DNA of 64,000 nt from Spirosoma validum (lineage in GTDB: Bacteria; Bacteroidota; Bacteroidia; Cytophagales; Spirosomataceae): NCBI RefSeq assembly GCF_014699035.1, contig NZ_JACXAA010000001.1, forward strand, positions 558,001-622,000, in the 5' to 3' direction. The position numbers were made by a program, and so were the translations under genes. The notes beneath the pieces were generated by a model. The model saw only the letters and a list, made by a program, of their open reading frames with translations. It had not been told where the DNA came from and searched no databases. This document shows positions 52,380 through 61,512 of this stretch, in pieces; the stretch's first letter is position 1, and each line of letters starts with the position of its first letter.

Positions 52380-53873
52380 ATGGCCCGAACGTTTTACGTG
52401 CCTCGTTTCCGAATTGCGCTGTTCTGTCTTAGTGCAGTTGGTTCATTAACTGCTTTTTATCCTGACAAACTTTCCCTTCAAAAAGTCTTTACCCGCATAA
52501 ACGAGGAGGTAAAAGGACATAGTCGTGCTTATGAAACGCTGGCTGATGCGTCAAAACAGGTAGGCCACCGCCTGACGGGTAGCTCAAACGGCACCCGCGC
52601 TGAAACGTATGCCTTCGATCTATTAGCATCCTATGGTTTCAAAGAAATTCGTTATGAACCTTTTGAGGTAGAAGCCTGGACACGCGACACCGTTACGTTG
52701 TCGGTGGTGCCGTACCGTAGCGACAATTTCCGGGAGGTATCGGTCGTAGCACTGGCGCACTCACCCGTTGAAGCGCACATACAAGGTGAAATCATTGACG
52801 TTGGCAACGGGTTGGAAGGCGATTTCGCGGCCATTAAAAATAAACTAAAAGGCAAAGTCGCCCTGGTGAACATTGGCCTGGCTGCGCCAACAAAAGGCGC
52901 CCGAAATTTGCATCGGTCTGAAAAAACAGCGCTAGCCATTCAATATGGCGCGTCAGGTGTTATTATGGTCAATCTGGTTCCGGGCAACGTATTACTGACC
53001 GGTACCGCTTCCGTTACGGGCAAGCTAATTCCAATTCCGTCAGTCTGCATTTCGCTCGAAAGTGGGCAGGCGTTACGAGCCTGGATGCAGGAAGAGCGCA
53101 GCCCACTTCATGCCCTGATCGACATGACGAACACAAGTCGTAAGATCCGCGCCCGTAACGTAGTGGCGACACTCAGTGGCTCAAAATATCCTGACGAAAA
53201 AATCATTGTCGGTGGTCATCTGGATTCGTGGGATCTGGCTACGGGGGCGATCGACAACGGCATCGGTTCTTTTGCCGTCATGGATATTGCCCGAACCTTT
53301 AAAGCCTTAAAACTTAAACCTAAGCGGACGGTCGAGTTTGTCTTATTCATGGGTGAAGAACAGGGACTACTCGGCTCGCGGGCAATGGTTGATGAGCTAA
53401 AACAAGCGGGTCAATTGGACAAGGTGCGCTACATGATGAACCTTGACATGACCAACGATCCCAATGGGCTGAATGCTTTTGGACGTTCGGATATTGTACC
53501 GTTTCTGAATACCGTTGGTGAAACGATGCAACAGGTCGAACCAGCCTTTGCCAATCAGATGCAAAATCAGGCTGGCCTTCATTCCGATCATCAGCCTTTT
53601 ATGCTCGAAGGCGTACCCGTAGTAGGTATGAATGGCCATTTATCCAAAGAGGTTCTTAATTGCTACCACGCCAATTGCGATCATATAAACCTCGTCAATG
53701 CCGATCAGTTGAAAAATACGGTCCGTTACGCCACCATGCTGCTGTATGCTCTTGCTGATGCCGACGACATTCCAACCCGACGGCAGACCGACACCCAAAC
53801 CCGCGATTACCTCGTCACGCAGGGGTTACGAACACCTTTGCAAATCGCTAACGAATGGCGCTGGAAAGAATAA
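52380..53873 (+). CDS. M28-family zinc aminopeptidase/carboxypeptidase Q-like
   Basis: A 497-residue exported metallopeptidase. The N-terminus (FRIALFCLSAVGSLTAFYP) is a signal peptide or anchor. A PA-type insert follows (~120-240, with KGKVALVNIGL and YGASGVIMVNL). The catalytic domain has the two-zinc ligands of the family: GGHLDSWD (~280), GAIDNGIGS, MGEEQGLLGS, MNLDMTND and HSDHQPFM. It probably trims dipeptides or N-terminal residues in the periplasm. It starts at the ATG at 52380. It precedes the division cluster but is separated by ~125 bases and a short palindrome. Confidence 0.92.
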   Translation: MARTFYVPRFRIALFCLSAVGSLTAFYPDKLSLQKVFTRINEEVKGHSRAYETLADASKQVGHRLTGSSNGTRAETYAFDLLASYGFKEIRYEPFEVEAWTRDTVTLSVVPYRSDNFREVSVVALAHSPVEAHIQGEIIDVGNGLEGDFAAIKNKLKGKVALVNIGLAAPTKGARNLHRSEKTALAIQYGASGVIMVNLVPGNVLLTGTASVTGKLIPIPSVCISLESGQALRAWMQEERSPLHALIDMTNTSRKIRARNVVATLSGSKYPDEKIIVGGHLDSWDLATGAIDNGIGSFAVMDIARTFKALKLKPKRTVEFVLFMGEEQGLLGSRAMVDELKQAGQLDKVRYMMNLDMTNDPNGLNAFGRSDIVPFLNTVGETMQQVEPAFANQMQNQAGLHSDHQPFMLEGVPVVGMNGHLSKEVLNCYHANCDHINLVNADQLKNTVRYATMLLYALADADDIPTRRQTDTQTRDYLVTQGLRTPLQIANEWRWKE

Positions 53874-53896
53874 AAAAGTTAGCTAAACTGTCTAAT

Positions 53897-53914
53897 TTTT
53901 TTACCGGTAAAAAA
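53897..53914. other. Perfect 18-base palindrome TTTTTTACCGGTAAAAAA
   Basis: Loop-free palindrome 24 bases after the M28 peptidase stop and ~84 bases before the ftsL-like gene. It could be a weak terminator or a protein-binding site. Confidence 0.5.
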
Positions 53915-53997
53915 TCTTTCTAAGAAAGGTTTCGTCGTTGTAAGCCCAGGTCATACTATTTGTCTTTCTTTGTAAATATATCGCATCCTAACCCGTC

Positions 53998-54405
53998 ATG
54001 GCTAAAAATACTTTCCGGGAACCCGAACGTATCGCCCAGCAGGCTCAACAGAAGAAACAACGTCGCAAACTGAAACTGGCATCGTGGCTGAATGACTTTA
54101 TTGGGTTAGATCGACTGTTTGGCGAAGACAATAGCTGGCCCATTCGGCATATAGACCGTATTCTGTGGGTTACGTTTCTGCTGATTATTTACATTGGCCT
54201 GAATCACAATGCAGAACGACTGGTTCGACGGATTCAGCGCATGACGGTTCAGGTAGACGAGCTCCGTTCGCGGGAAACGGTTCTGCAGGCTGACTTTGAT
54301 AAGAGCGGTAAACAATCCGAAATCAGCAAGCGTGTCGCTTCGCTTGGCCTTTCCGATAGTCAAACTCCTCCACATAAAATCGTTGTTAAGACCCATGAAC
54401 ATTAA
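53998..54405 (+). CDS. ftsL: FtsL-like cell division protein
   Basis: A 135-residue bitopic membrane protein with a basic cytoplasmic N-terminus (QQAQQKKQRRKLKLASWL). One membrane helix (ILWVTFLLIIYIGL, ~60-73) is followed by a coiled-coil segment (RLVRRIQRMTVQVDELRSRETVLQADFDKSGKQSEI in pieces). Topology, size and position directly before ftsI fit FtsL of the FtsQLB complex. FtsL sequences are poorly conserved, so the call rests on context. The ftsI start codon overlaps its last 11 bases. Confidence 0.82.
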   Translation: MAKNTFREPERIAQQAQQKKQRRKLKLASWLNDFIGLDRLFGEDNSWPIRHIDRILWVTFLLIIYIGLNHNAERLVRRIQRMTVQVDELRSRETVLQADFDKSGKQSEISKRVASLGLSDSQTPPHKIVVKTHEH

Positions 54406-56509
54406 GCAGGATATCATTCAGCGGGCCAATCACGTCTTCTACATAGTTATTATTCTTGCCTTTGGAGTCATCACACGACTAGTCTATGTGCAGTATTTTC
54501 AGACCTTTAAAGGCAAGTTCTGGAGCGAGCGCGTAGCTGCCACCTTAATCCAGCGTGATACGATCCGGGCCATGCGCGGTAACATTTATGATACCGATGG
54601 CAAACTATTAGCCACCTCGTTACCCTCATACGTTGTTGGCTTAGATCCAACCGTGGCCAAACCAGAATACTTCGCCAAAAAGATCGATTCCTTAGGTCTG
54701 CTGTTGTCGCGAATCTATAAAGACCGCTCCGCCCGCGACTATGCCGACGTTGTTCGGGATGCTCGCAATCGGAAACGTCGTTACGTCCTGTTAAACCGTC
54801 GGCGGGTAACGTTTCAGGAGCGCCAGGAGATGCTTAAATGGCCCTTTTTCCGGTCTACGCCCAAAGTAGCTGCTCGCGGAGGGGTGCTACGCCCCTACTA
54901 TGAGCGCTATCATCCATTCGATCGTATGGCCGAACGTACCATCGGGAATCTTGACGCCAAAACGGGCCGGGGTCTTATTGGTCTGGAAGCCAGTTTTCAG
55001 CCTGCTTTAGCGGGCAAGAATGCCGTTGGCCTAGTTGAAGTGCTATCAGGGGGGGTTCGTAAACCCGTTAACGACGGCCCGGATATGAAGCCTGAGCCCG
55101 GCATGGATCTTTACACAACGATAGACGTTAATTTCCAGGACATAGCTGAATCATCGCTGCACGAAGCTCTGGAAAAATATAAGGCTGATAAAGGATGTGT
55201 TATTGTGATGGAAGTTGCTACCGGTGAAATCAGAGCCTTAGCTAATCTAACCAGACGAGGGAATCGGTACGTCGAGAACTTTAACCATGCTCTGGCGGGA
55301 CGTACTGACCCCGGTTCTACGTTCAAGTTAGCCACAATGATGGCCCTGATGGAAGAGAAAGCCATTTCGCTGAATCAGACTGTTGAAACAGGCCATAGTG
55401 CTATCCGTTACAATGGCCTCCGAATAGCCGATTCCAACGGGGGCGGCTCGGGAACAATTACGGCCCGGCAGGTCTTCGAGAAATCGTCGAACATTGGTAC
55501 TCATTTGCTCATGCGAAGCTATTTTTATAGTCGCCCTGATTTGTATTGCCAGTATCTACGCCAATTCCATTTAACTACGTCGACGGGTATCCATATGAAG
55601 GGCGAAGCAGTACCGGTGGTTCGTAACCCTGATATGAAAGGCTGGAGCAAATATTCGCTGCCATCGATGTCGTATGGGTACGAAATGCAGATAACTCCGC
55701 TGCAAATGCTTACGTTTTATAACGCTGTTGCCAACAATGGTTATTGGGTACGCCCTTTACTCGTGAAGCAAATTAAGCTTGCCGATGAACTGATTGAAGA
55801 CAATAAGCCCTACGTATCATCTAGCCCTATCTGCTCCTCCGAGACCATACGTAAGGCCCAGGGATTGCTACGGGGCGTCGTTGCCAATGGTACGGCCAAG
55901 CACATTAACAACCCCCATTACGGTATCGCGGGTAAAACAGGAACCGCCCAGAAAATTATCAACGGGCAGTATCAGCCTGGTCGTTATTATACTTCTTTCA
56001 TCGGCTATTTCCCTTCCGACAAACCAAAATACAGCATGATTACGGTAGTCGATAATCCGCATCAGGGGGAAAATAAAGGCAGTCTATACGCAGGAGCCGT
56101 ATCAGCCCCTGTGTTTAAGGCCGTAGCCGATCGGATTGTTGCCTCCGACATTCGGATGCATGCCCCTATGCAGGCAAGTGCGTCGCGGCCACAATCGTCA
56201 ACGGATTTAGTAGCGGGTTACGCCGACGATTTACACACGATCGGATCAGCGTTGAAATTACCCAACGAACCATCGACTGAAGGTTGGGTTGAAGCCTCAC
56301 CAGATGGCCGCTGGAAATCCCGTCCGACTCGCCCCGGTCAGGTACCCGATGTTCGTGGTTTAAGCTTACGTGATGCCTTATTTCTACTCGAAAATCGTGG
56401 CTTTCGTGTGCTGGTTGAAGGTCGTGGGAAAGTAAAAGAGCAATCCGTTGAGCCAGGTGCCGAAACAACCAAAACGGCTCAAAAGGTGATTACACTCACA
56501 TTGGGATAA
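54395..56509 (+). CDS. ftsI: Penicillin-binding protein / peptidoglycan transpeptidase FtsI with PASTA domain
   Basis: A 704-residue septal D,D-transpeptidase. One N-terminal membrane helix (VFYIVIILAFGVITRLVYVQY) is followed by the dimerisation domain (RDTIRAMRGNIYDTDGKLLATS). The transpeptidase has the active-site SxxK in DPGSTFKLATMMALME (~307), SxN in KSSNIGTHLL and KTG in IAGKTGTAQKI (~512). A C-terminal PASTA domain (~640-704) has VPDVRGLSLRDALFLLENRGFRV. PASTA on FtsI is usual in Bacteroidota. The ATG at 54395 overlaps the ftsL end and fits the family; a longer frame to 54296 runs inside ftsL and is rejected. Confidence 0.95.
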   Translation: MNIKQDIIQRANHVFYIVIILAFGVITRLVYVQYFQTFKGKFWSERVAATLIQRDTIRAMRGNIYDTDGKLLATSLPSYVVGLDPTVAKPEYFAKKIDSLGLLLSRIYKDRSARDYADVVRDARNRKRRYVLLNRRRVTFQERQEMLKWPFFRSTPKVAARGGVLRPYYERYHPFDRMAERTIGNLDAKTGRGLIGLEASFQPALAGKNAVGLVEVLSGGVRKPVNDGPDMKPEPGMDLYTTIDVNFQDIAESSLHEALEKYKADKGCVIVMEVATGEIRALANLTRRGNRYVENFNHALAGRTDPGSTFKLATMMALMEEKAISLNQTVETGHSAIRYNGLRIADSNGGGSGTITARQVFEKSSNIGTHLLMRSYFYSRPDLYCQYLRQFHLTTSTGIHMKGEAVPVVRNPDMKGWSKYSLPSMSYGYEMQITPLQMLTFYNAVANNGYWVRPLLVKQIKLADELIEDNKPYVSSSPICSSETIRKAQGLLRGVVANGTAKHINNPHYGIAGKTGTAQKIINGQYQPGRYYTSFIGYFPSDKPKYSMITVVDNPHQGENKGSLYAGAVSAPVFKAVADRIVASDIRMHAPMQASASRPQSSTDLVAGYADDLHTIGSALKLPNEPSTEGWVEASPDGRWKSRPTRPGQVPDVRGLSLRDALFLLENRGFRVLVEGRGKVKEQSVEPGAETTKTAQKVITLTLG

Positions 56510-56593
56510 GTACCAGCACGTAAAATTAGGTAGTCCGACTGCCAATCTGTTTTTTTGCAGACGACAAACGAACAGCTTGTTCGTTCTATCCGT

Positions 56594-58057
56594 ATGCAAC
56601 TCAAAGACCTTTTCTATAAAATTTCGCTGCTGGCTACGTCGGGTAGCATGAATACTGACGTAACAAGTCTGACAATGGACTCGCGTAAGGTCGGTTCCGG
56701 AAGTTTATTCATTGCCGTACGAGGAACTGTCACCGACGGCCATAATTTCATTGAAACAGCCGTTCGTCAGGGAGCGGCTGCCATTTTATGCGAAGAATTT
56801 CCGGCGGAGATCAACCCCACCGTTGCCTATGTCCAGGTGCAGGATTCATCGCGGGCAATGGGCTTGGTTGCCGCTATTTTTTTTGATCATCCTTCACAAA
56901 AACTCAAGCTGGTTGGCGTGACAGGTACTAACGGCAAAACCTCCGTAGCTACGCTGCTTTTCCGGCTATTTCGATCATTGGGCTATCGCTGTGGACTCCT
57001 ATCGACCGTTCAGAATCAAATTGACGATGAAGTAATCCCAGCCACGCATACTACTCCTGATGCTATAACGACGAATCAACTGCTTACGAAAATGCTTACC
57101 CATGGATGTACCCATGTGTTCATGGAAGTAAGCTCGCATGCCGTCGTGCAGGAACGTATCGCCGGTTTAACGTTTACCGGAGGAATTTTTACCAATATAA
57201 CCCACGATCATCTCGACTTCCACGGTACGTTCGATCACTACATCCGGGCAAAAAAGAGCTTCTTCGATCAACTTCCTGCTTCAGCTTTTGCGCTGACAAA
57301 CGTGGATGACAAACGTGGTTTAGTGATGTTGCAGAACACGCCTGCCCGGAAGGAAAGCTATTCCTTAAAAACGCTGGCTACGTTCAAAGGGAAAGTAATT
57401 GCCGATAGTTTGTTCGGGCTACACATGCTGGTAGACAACCAGGAAGTCTGGTTTAAACTCATCGGCCGCTTTAATGCGTATAATCTTCTGGGCGTTTATG
57501 GCGCAGCCATTTTACTGGGAGAAGACCCTAATGAAGTATTAACATTATTGTCGGGGATCACCCCTCCGCCGGGCCGATTCGAACAGGTTGTTTCAGACGA
57601 TAAGATTGTAGGCATTGTCGATTATGCCCATACACCCGATGCCTTGCAAAACGTTCTGGAAACAATCAATGACCTTCGGCAAGCGAATGAGCAAATCATC
57701 ACGGTCGTAGGCTGCGGGGGCAATCGTGATGCGGCCAAACGCCCGATCATGGCTGAAATTGCCTGCCGGTTTAGCGACCGCGTCATTCTGACCTCGGATA
57801 ATCCACGTAATGAAGATCCGATGGTTATTCTGGAACAAATGCAAACTGGTGTCTCCCCTGTCGACGTCAAAAAAACGAAAACGATTGAAGATCGGCACGA
57901 GGCCATTCATCAGGCGGTAACACTTGCAAAGCCACACGACATTATTTTAGTCGCTGGCAAAGGCCATGAAACGTATCAGGAAATCAAAGGTGTAAAATAC
58001 GACTTCGACGACCGGACCGTATTACGTGAAGCTTTCGCAGAACGCGGAAATCAGTAA
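56594..58057 (+). CDS. murE: UDP-MurNAc-tripeptide synthetase
   Basis: A 487-residue cytosolic ligase adding the third amino acid to UDP-MurNAc-L-Ala-D-Glu. The N-terminal domain has LTMDSRKVGSGSLFIAVRG. The ATP loop GVTGTNGKTSVATLLF is near residue 110. The central domain has ATHTTPDAITTNQLL, EVSSHAVVQERI and GGIFTNITHDHLDFHGT in pieces, and the C-terminal domain has DNPRNEDP (~402) and AGKGHE. DNPR is the meso-diaminopimelate-binding signature, so the peptidoglycan probably contains mDAP. The ATG at 56594 is used rather than a TTG 39 bases upstream. It follows ftsI by 84 bases. Confidence 0.96.
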   Translation: MQLKDLFYKISLLATSGSMNTDVTSLTMDSRKVGSGSLFIAVRGTVTDGHNFIETAVRQGAAAILCEEFPAEINPTVAYVQVQDSSRAMGLVAAIFFDHPSQKLKLVGVTGTNGKTSVATLLFRLFRSLGYRCGLLSTVQNQIDDEVIPATHTTPDAITTNQLLTKMLTHGCTHVFMEVSSHAVVQERIAGLTFTGGIFTNITHDHLDFHGTFDHYIRAKKSFFDQLPASAFALTNVDDKRGLVMLQNTPARKESYSLKTLATFKGKVIADSLFGLHMLVDNQEVWFKLIGRFNAYNLLGVYGAAILLGEDPNEVLTLLSGITPPPGRFEQVVSDDKIVGIVDYAHTPDALQNVLETINDLRQANEQIITVVGCGGNRDAAKRPIMAEIACRFSDRVILTSDNPRNEDPMVILEQMQTGVSPVDVKKTKTIEDRHEAIHQAVTLAKPHDIILVAGKGHETYQEIKGVKYDFDDRTVLREAFAERGNQ

Positions 58058-58077
58058 CTTTGACGTGTGTGTAATTT

Positions 58078-58166
58078 GAATGACTGATTGATAGAAGGAC
58101 TGGGCCGCCGGAGCGGTGATTAAATGTCTACGCCAGCTATTCGATCATTCTATCAATCAGTCATTC
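58078..58166. repeat. Perfect 19-base inverted repeat between murE and mraY
   Basis: GAATGACTGATTGATAGAA (58078-58096) and TTCTATCAATCAGTCATTC (58148-58166) flank a 51-base GC-richer centre. It is followed by TCATTATAATTT and the mraY start. It is likely an interspersed repeat or a partial transcription-attenuation element within the cell-wall operon. Confidence 0.7.
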
Positions 58167-58180
58167 GCTCATTATAATTT

Positions 58181-59389
58181 ATGCTTTATTACCTCTTTCA
58201 GTTTCTTGACGATCGCTACAACTTCCCTGGTGCCGGGGTTTTTCAATACATCTCCTTTCGCGCGCTCGGTGCCGTGGTAACTTCTCTGCTCATTGCTGCT
58301 GTTTTCGGGCGACGTATTATCGACACGCTTCGTAATCTGCAGATTGGTGAGTCCATTCGCGATCTTGGTCTGGAAGGACAGATGCAGAAACGCGGAACAC
58401 CAACAATGGGCGGTTTTATAATTCTGGCCTCTCTGCTGATTCCATCCCTTCTTTTTCTGAAGCTTTCTAACGTCTACGTAGTGCTGGTATTGGTTTCAAC
58501 TATCTGGACCGGTATGATTGGCTTTCTGGATGATTACATCAAAGTTTTCAGAAAGAATAAAGAAGGCTTACAGGGTAAATTTAAAGTAGTGGGACAGGTG
58601 GGACTAGGGCTTATTGTTGGGCTGACTTTATATTTTAACCAGTACGTCAAAATCCGTAAATATGCCCCACGCTTGCTGAATACCTCGGATGTGCCTGATG
58701 TTTATACTGATATTAAATCGACACTAACAACCGTTCCATTTGTCAAAAACATTGACTTCGATTATAGTGCGCTCCTGTTCGGTTTTCTGCCAGATAGCTA
58801 CACCTGGATCGTTTACGTACTGGTCTGTATTTTTGTCGTTACGTTTATTTCCAATGGCGCTAACATTACTGATGGGATTGATGGACTGGCAGCTGGCACA
58901 TCCGTCATTATTGCGTTAACCCTAGGCGTATTAGCCTGGTTATCAAGCAACAAAATTGCTTCTCAGTACCTGACCATTATGTATATACCCAACTCAGGTG
59001 AGTTAGTAATTTTCTGCGCTGCTTTTGTTGGAGCTTGTGTTGGATTTTTATGGTATAATTCATATCCTGCTCAGGTTTTTATGGGTGATACGGGCAGTCT
59101 AATGCTAGGAGGAGTTATCGCTGTCTTATTTTTAGCCATTCGTAAAGAATTCATGATTCCGCTCGTCTGCGGTATTTTTCTGGTTGAAAACATGTCGGTC
59201 ATTATACAGGTTAGTTATTTTAAATACACGAAGCAAAAGTACGGCGAAGGCAGACGTGTCTTTCTTATGTCGCCTTTACACCACCACTTTCAGAAAAAAG
59301 GCTATCACGAGGCTAAGCTCGTCACTCGTTTCTGGATCGTCGGCATTATGTTGGCTGTTCTTGCCCTGGCAACGTTGAAGCTGCGTTAA
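58181..59389 (+). CDS. mraY: Phospho-N-acetylmuramoyl-pentapeptide transferase
   Basis: A 402-residue polytopic enzyme that transfers phospho-MurNAc-pentapeptide to undecaprenyl phosphate, forming lipid I at the inner membrane. It has ~10 membrane segments and the conserved loops [23 protein letters not shown] (DD motif), [34 protein letters not shown] and [23 protein letters not shown] with the HHH cluster. The length is at the upper end of normal, with an extra periplasmic segment near 165-200 as in other Bacteroidota. The next cell-wall genes (murD, ftsW, murG) do not follow; rplM does. Confidence 0.96.
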   Translation: MLYYLFQFLDDRYNFPGAGVFQYISFRALGAVVTSLLIAAVFGRRIIDTLRNLQIGESIRDLGLEGQMQKRGTPTMGGFIILASLLIPSLLFLKLSNVYVVLVLVSTIWTGMIGFLDDYIKVFRKNKEGLQGKFKVVGQVGLGLIVGLTLYFNQYVKIRKYAPRLLNTSDVPDVYTDIKSTLTTVPFVKNIDFDYSALLFGFLPDSYTWIVYVLVCIFVVTFISNGANITDGIDGLAAGTSVIIALTLGVLAWLSSNKIASQYLTIMYIPNSGELVIFCAAFVGACVGFLWYNSYPAQVFMGDTGSLMLGGVIAVLFLAIRKEFMIPLVCGIFLVENMSVIIQVSYFKYTKQKYGEGRRVFLMSPLHHHFQKKGYHEAKLVTRFWIVGIMLAVLALATLKLR

Positions 59390-59410
59390 GACGAATTCTC
59401 AAGTATATCC

Positions 59411-59441
59411 TTGTTTTTCAGACCCATATCACCTATATTTG
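59411..59441 (+). promoter_or_regulatory. rplM promoter (TTG-N20-TAnnTTTG)
   Basis: TTG at 59411-59413, 20 bases, TATATTTG at 59434-59441, followed by GCACTCC, much like the rpsL promoter (TATCTTTGCACC). The leader to the GTG start at 59515 would be ~70 bases. Confidence 0.8.
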
Positions 59442-59514
59442 CACTCCCGTTTCAGACCGGGACACACCTTAGTGTGGATAAATTATTAGAAATCAACCAA
59501 TTAGTCTCCATAAA

Positions 59515-59958
59515 GTGAATACGCTCAGTTACAAAACCATCTCTGCCAACAAAGAAACGGCGCAGAAGGAATGGGTTGTGGTTGACGCTCAGGGTGAAAT
59601 CCTCGGTCGGCTAGCCAGCCAGATCGCACGCCTGATTCGCGGCAAACACAAAACCAACTTCACTCCGCACGTCGATTGCGGAGACAACGTAATTGTCATC
59701 AACGCCGACAAGGTGCGCCTGACGGGTGCTAAGATGACCGATAAAGTTTACGTTCGCCACACAGGTTATCCCGGTGGTCAACGGTTCGCATCGCCCCGGT
59801 TGCTGCTCGAAAAACACCCTGAGCGCATCATTGAACATGCTGTGAAAGGTATGTTGCCGAAAAATCGGCTTGGTCGGCGGTTGTACACCAACCTGTATGT
59901 TTACGCTGGTGATCAACACCCACACGACGCTCAGCAACCCACAGCAGTTAAATTCTAA
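59515..59958 (+). CDS. rplM: 50S ribosomal protein L13
   Basis: A 147-residue large-subunit protein with the Bacteroidota-type N-terminus NTLSYKTISANKETAQKEWVVVDAQG. It also has LGRLASQIARLIRGKHK, FTPHVDCGDNVIVINADKVRLTG in pieces, and AVKGMLPKNRLGR. The start codon is GTG at 59515-59517, fixed by family alignment. rpsI follows six bases after the stop, the usual pair. Confidence 0.97.
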   Translation: MNTLSYKTISANKETAQKEWVVVDAQGEILGRLASQIARLIRGKHKTNFTPHVDCGDNVIVINADKVRLTGAKMTDKVYVRHTGYPGGQRFASPRLLLEKHPERIIEHAVKGMLPKNRLGRRLYTNLYVYAGDQHPHDAQQPTAVKF

Positions 59959-59964
59959 GTCATA

Positions 59965-60351
59965 ATGGATCGTATTAATACCATTGGCCGCCGTAAAACT
60001 GCCATCTCCCGCATCTACATGTCGGCAGGCAGCGGAGCCATCTCGGTGAACGGAAAAGATTACAAACAATATTTCCCGACCGAAGTCCTGCAAATCATTT
60101 TGAATCAACCGTTCGCAACCGTTAACGGTGTGGGTGGTTACGATGTGAAAGTCAACGTTCGCGGTGGTGGCGTGGCCGGACAAGCTGAAGCAACTCGCAT
60201 GGCTATCGCTCGTGCTTTAGTTGAAATGAACGCTGATTTCCGTCCCGCTCTTAAAAAAGAAGGATTCCTGACACGGGATTCGCGCATGGTTGAACGGAAG
60301 AAGTATGGTCGCCGGAAGGCTCGCCGTCGTTTCCAGTTCTCGAAACGTTAA
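59965..60351 (+). CDS. rpsI: 30S ribosomal protein S9
   Basis: A 128-residue protein of the small-subunit head near the P site. It begins MDRINTIGRRKTAISRIYM and has GGGVAGQAEATRMAIARALVEM, DSRMVERKKYGRRKARRRFQFSKR with the conserved C-terminal KR that contacts P-site tRNA. It is co-transcribed with rplM; rpsB is ~155 bases downstream. Confidence 0.97.
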   Translation: MDRINTIGRRKTAISRIYMSAGSGAISVNGKDYKQYFPTEVLQIILNQPFATVNGVGGYDVKVNVRGGGVAGQAEATRMAIARALVEMNADFRPALKKEGFLTRDSRMVERKKYGRRKARRRFQFSKR

Positions 60352-60507
60352 TTCTGCATGGAGGCTGGCGCCCGGAGCATGGTATTTTTACTCCCTGCTC
60401 TTTGCATCCAACACCTTGCTTACTTGTCCAGACTGCGCTTAGATGATGCCGATGCGTGGTGCTGCGTATTTTTTTATTAATCATTTTTTACTAGTTCATT
60501 TTCAGAA

Positions 60508-61341
60508 ATGGCACAAATCGAATATAAAGACCTCCTAGACGCTGGTGTGCATTTTGGCCACCTTACGCGTAAGTGGGACCCCCGGATGGCTCCGTATATC
60601 TTCATGGAGAAAAACGGCATCCACATTATTGACCTCAACAAAACGGTTGCAGCTCTGGACGAAGCAGCCAATGCCATCAAAGGTATTGTTCGCTCGGGTC
60701 GGAAGGTGATGTTTGTAGCAACAAAAAAGCAGGCACAGGAAATTGTTTCGGAAGAAGCACGCCGTCTGAAGATGCCTTACGTAACAGACCGCTGGCAGGG
60801 TGGAATGTTGACGAACTTTGCTACGATTCGTAAGTCACTGAAGAAAATGCAAACGCTGGATAAAATGCTGAAAGACGAGGAGACCGTCAAAGGTATTGCT
60901 AAGCGTGAACGTTTGATCCGTACTCGTGATAAAGAGAAACTGGAGCGGGTATTAGGTGGTATTGCCGATCTGACTCGTTTACCAGCCGCCTTGTTTGTTG
61001 TTGACGTAAAGCGTGAACACATTGCTGTTGCTGAAGCGCATCGTTTAGGTATTCCTGTTTTCGCGATTTGCGATACAAACTCGAATCCCGAATCTGTAGA
61101 TTTCGCTATTCCAGCTAATGATGATGCCTATAAGTCTATCTCATTGATTACGCTTGCCATCGGTAAAGCTATTGAAGAGGGTCTTATGGAGCGGAAGCAG
61201 GATAAAGACGATCAGCGGATTCAGGATGAAGAAGAAGCGAAACGTAACGAAGATCTTGCGCAAGCTCGCGCCGAAGGTGAAACACAGCCAGTAGCTGACT
61301 CTTCGCCAGCTGCCGTTGCTGAAGACGAGCAGGAAGCATAA
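60508..61341 (+). CDS. rpsB: 30S ribosomal protein S2
   Basis: A 277-residue S2 protein. It starts MAQIEYKDLLDAGVHFGHLTRKWDPRMAPYIF in pieces and has GRKVMFVATKKQAQE, YVTDRWQGGMLTNF, PAALFVVDVKREHIAVAEAHRLGIPVFAI and SVDFAIPANDDAYKSI. The acidic C-terminal tail (DDQRIQDEEEAKRNEDLAQ to EDEQEA) extends the core, as in other Bacteroidota. The 156-base leader after rpsI is unusually long and GC-mixed and could hold an autoregulatory S2 site, but no fold is clear. Confidence 0.97.
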   Translation: MAQIEYKDLLDAGVHFGHLTRKWDPRMAPYIFMEKNGIHIIDLNKTVAALDEAANAIKGIVRSGRKVMFVATKKQAQEIVSEEARRLKMPYVTDRWQGGMLTNFATIRKSLKKMQTLDKMLKDEETVKGIAKRERLIRTRDKEKLERVLGGIADLTRLPAALFVVDVKREHIAVAEAHRLGIPVFAICDTNSNPESVDFAIPANDDAYKSISLITLAIGKAIEEGLMERKQDKDDQRIQDEEEAKRNEDLAQARAEGETQPVADSSPAAVAEDEQEA

Positions 61342-61412
61342 TTTAGTCGGTTTATTAGTTTGCCAGCTGATGGATTATTGGATTGGTAACTGCTGACTAA
61401 TCGACTATAAAA

Positions 61413-61443
61413 AATAGCCCGTAGCCAGTTGCTATGGGCTATT
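61413..61443 (+). terminator. Hairpin between rpsB and tsf (attenuator-like)
   Basis: AATAGCCCGTAGC pairs with GCTATGGGCTATT (one G-T pair, 5-base loop), 70 bases after rpsB. A second hairpin AATTGCCAAA/TTTGGCAATT lies at 61466-61490 in the tsf leader. Neither has a long T-run, so partial termination or processing is more likely than full termination. Confidence 0.55.
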
Positions 61444-61512
61444 CCATTTCAACACATAATTAGCCAATTGCCAAAGAAATTTTGGCAATTCAAACAAACA
61501 ACCCCTTTTATC

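Noticed and set aside
54296..54394. 33-residue extension of FtsI into the ftsL gene
   Set aside because: It would place charged and random sequence ahead of the membrane helix; the ATG at 54395 fits the family and the usual short overlap.
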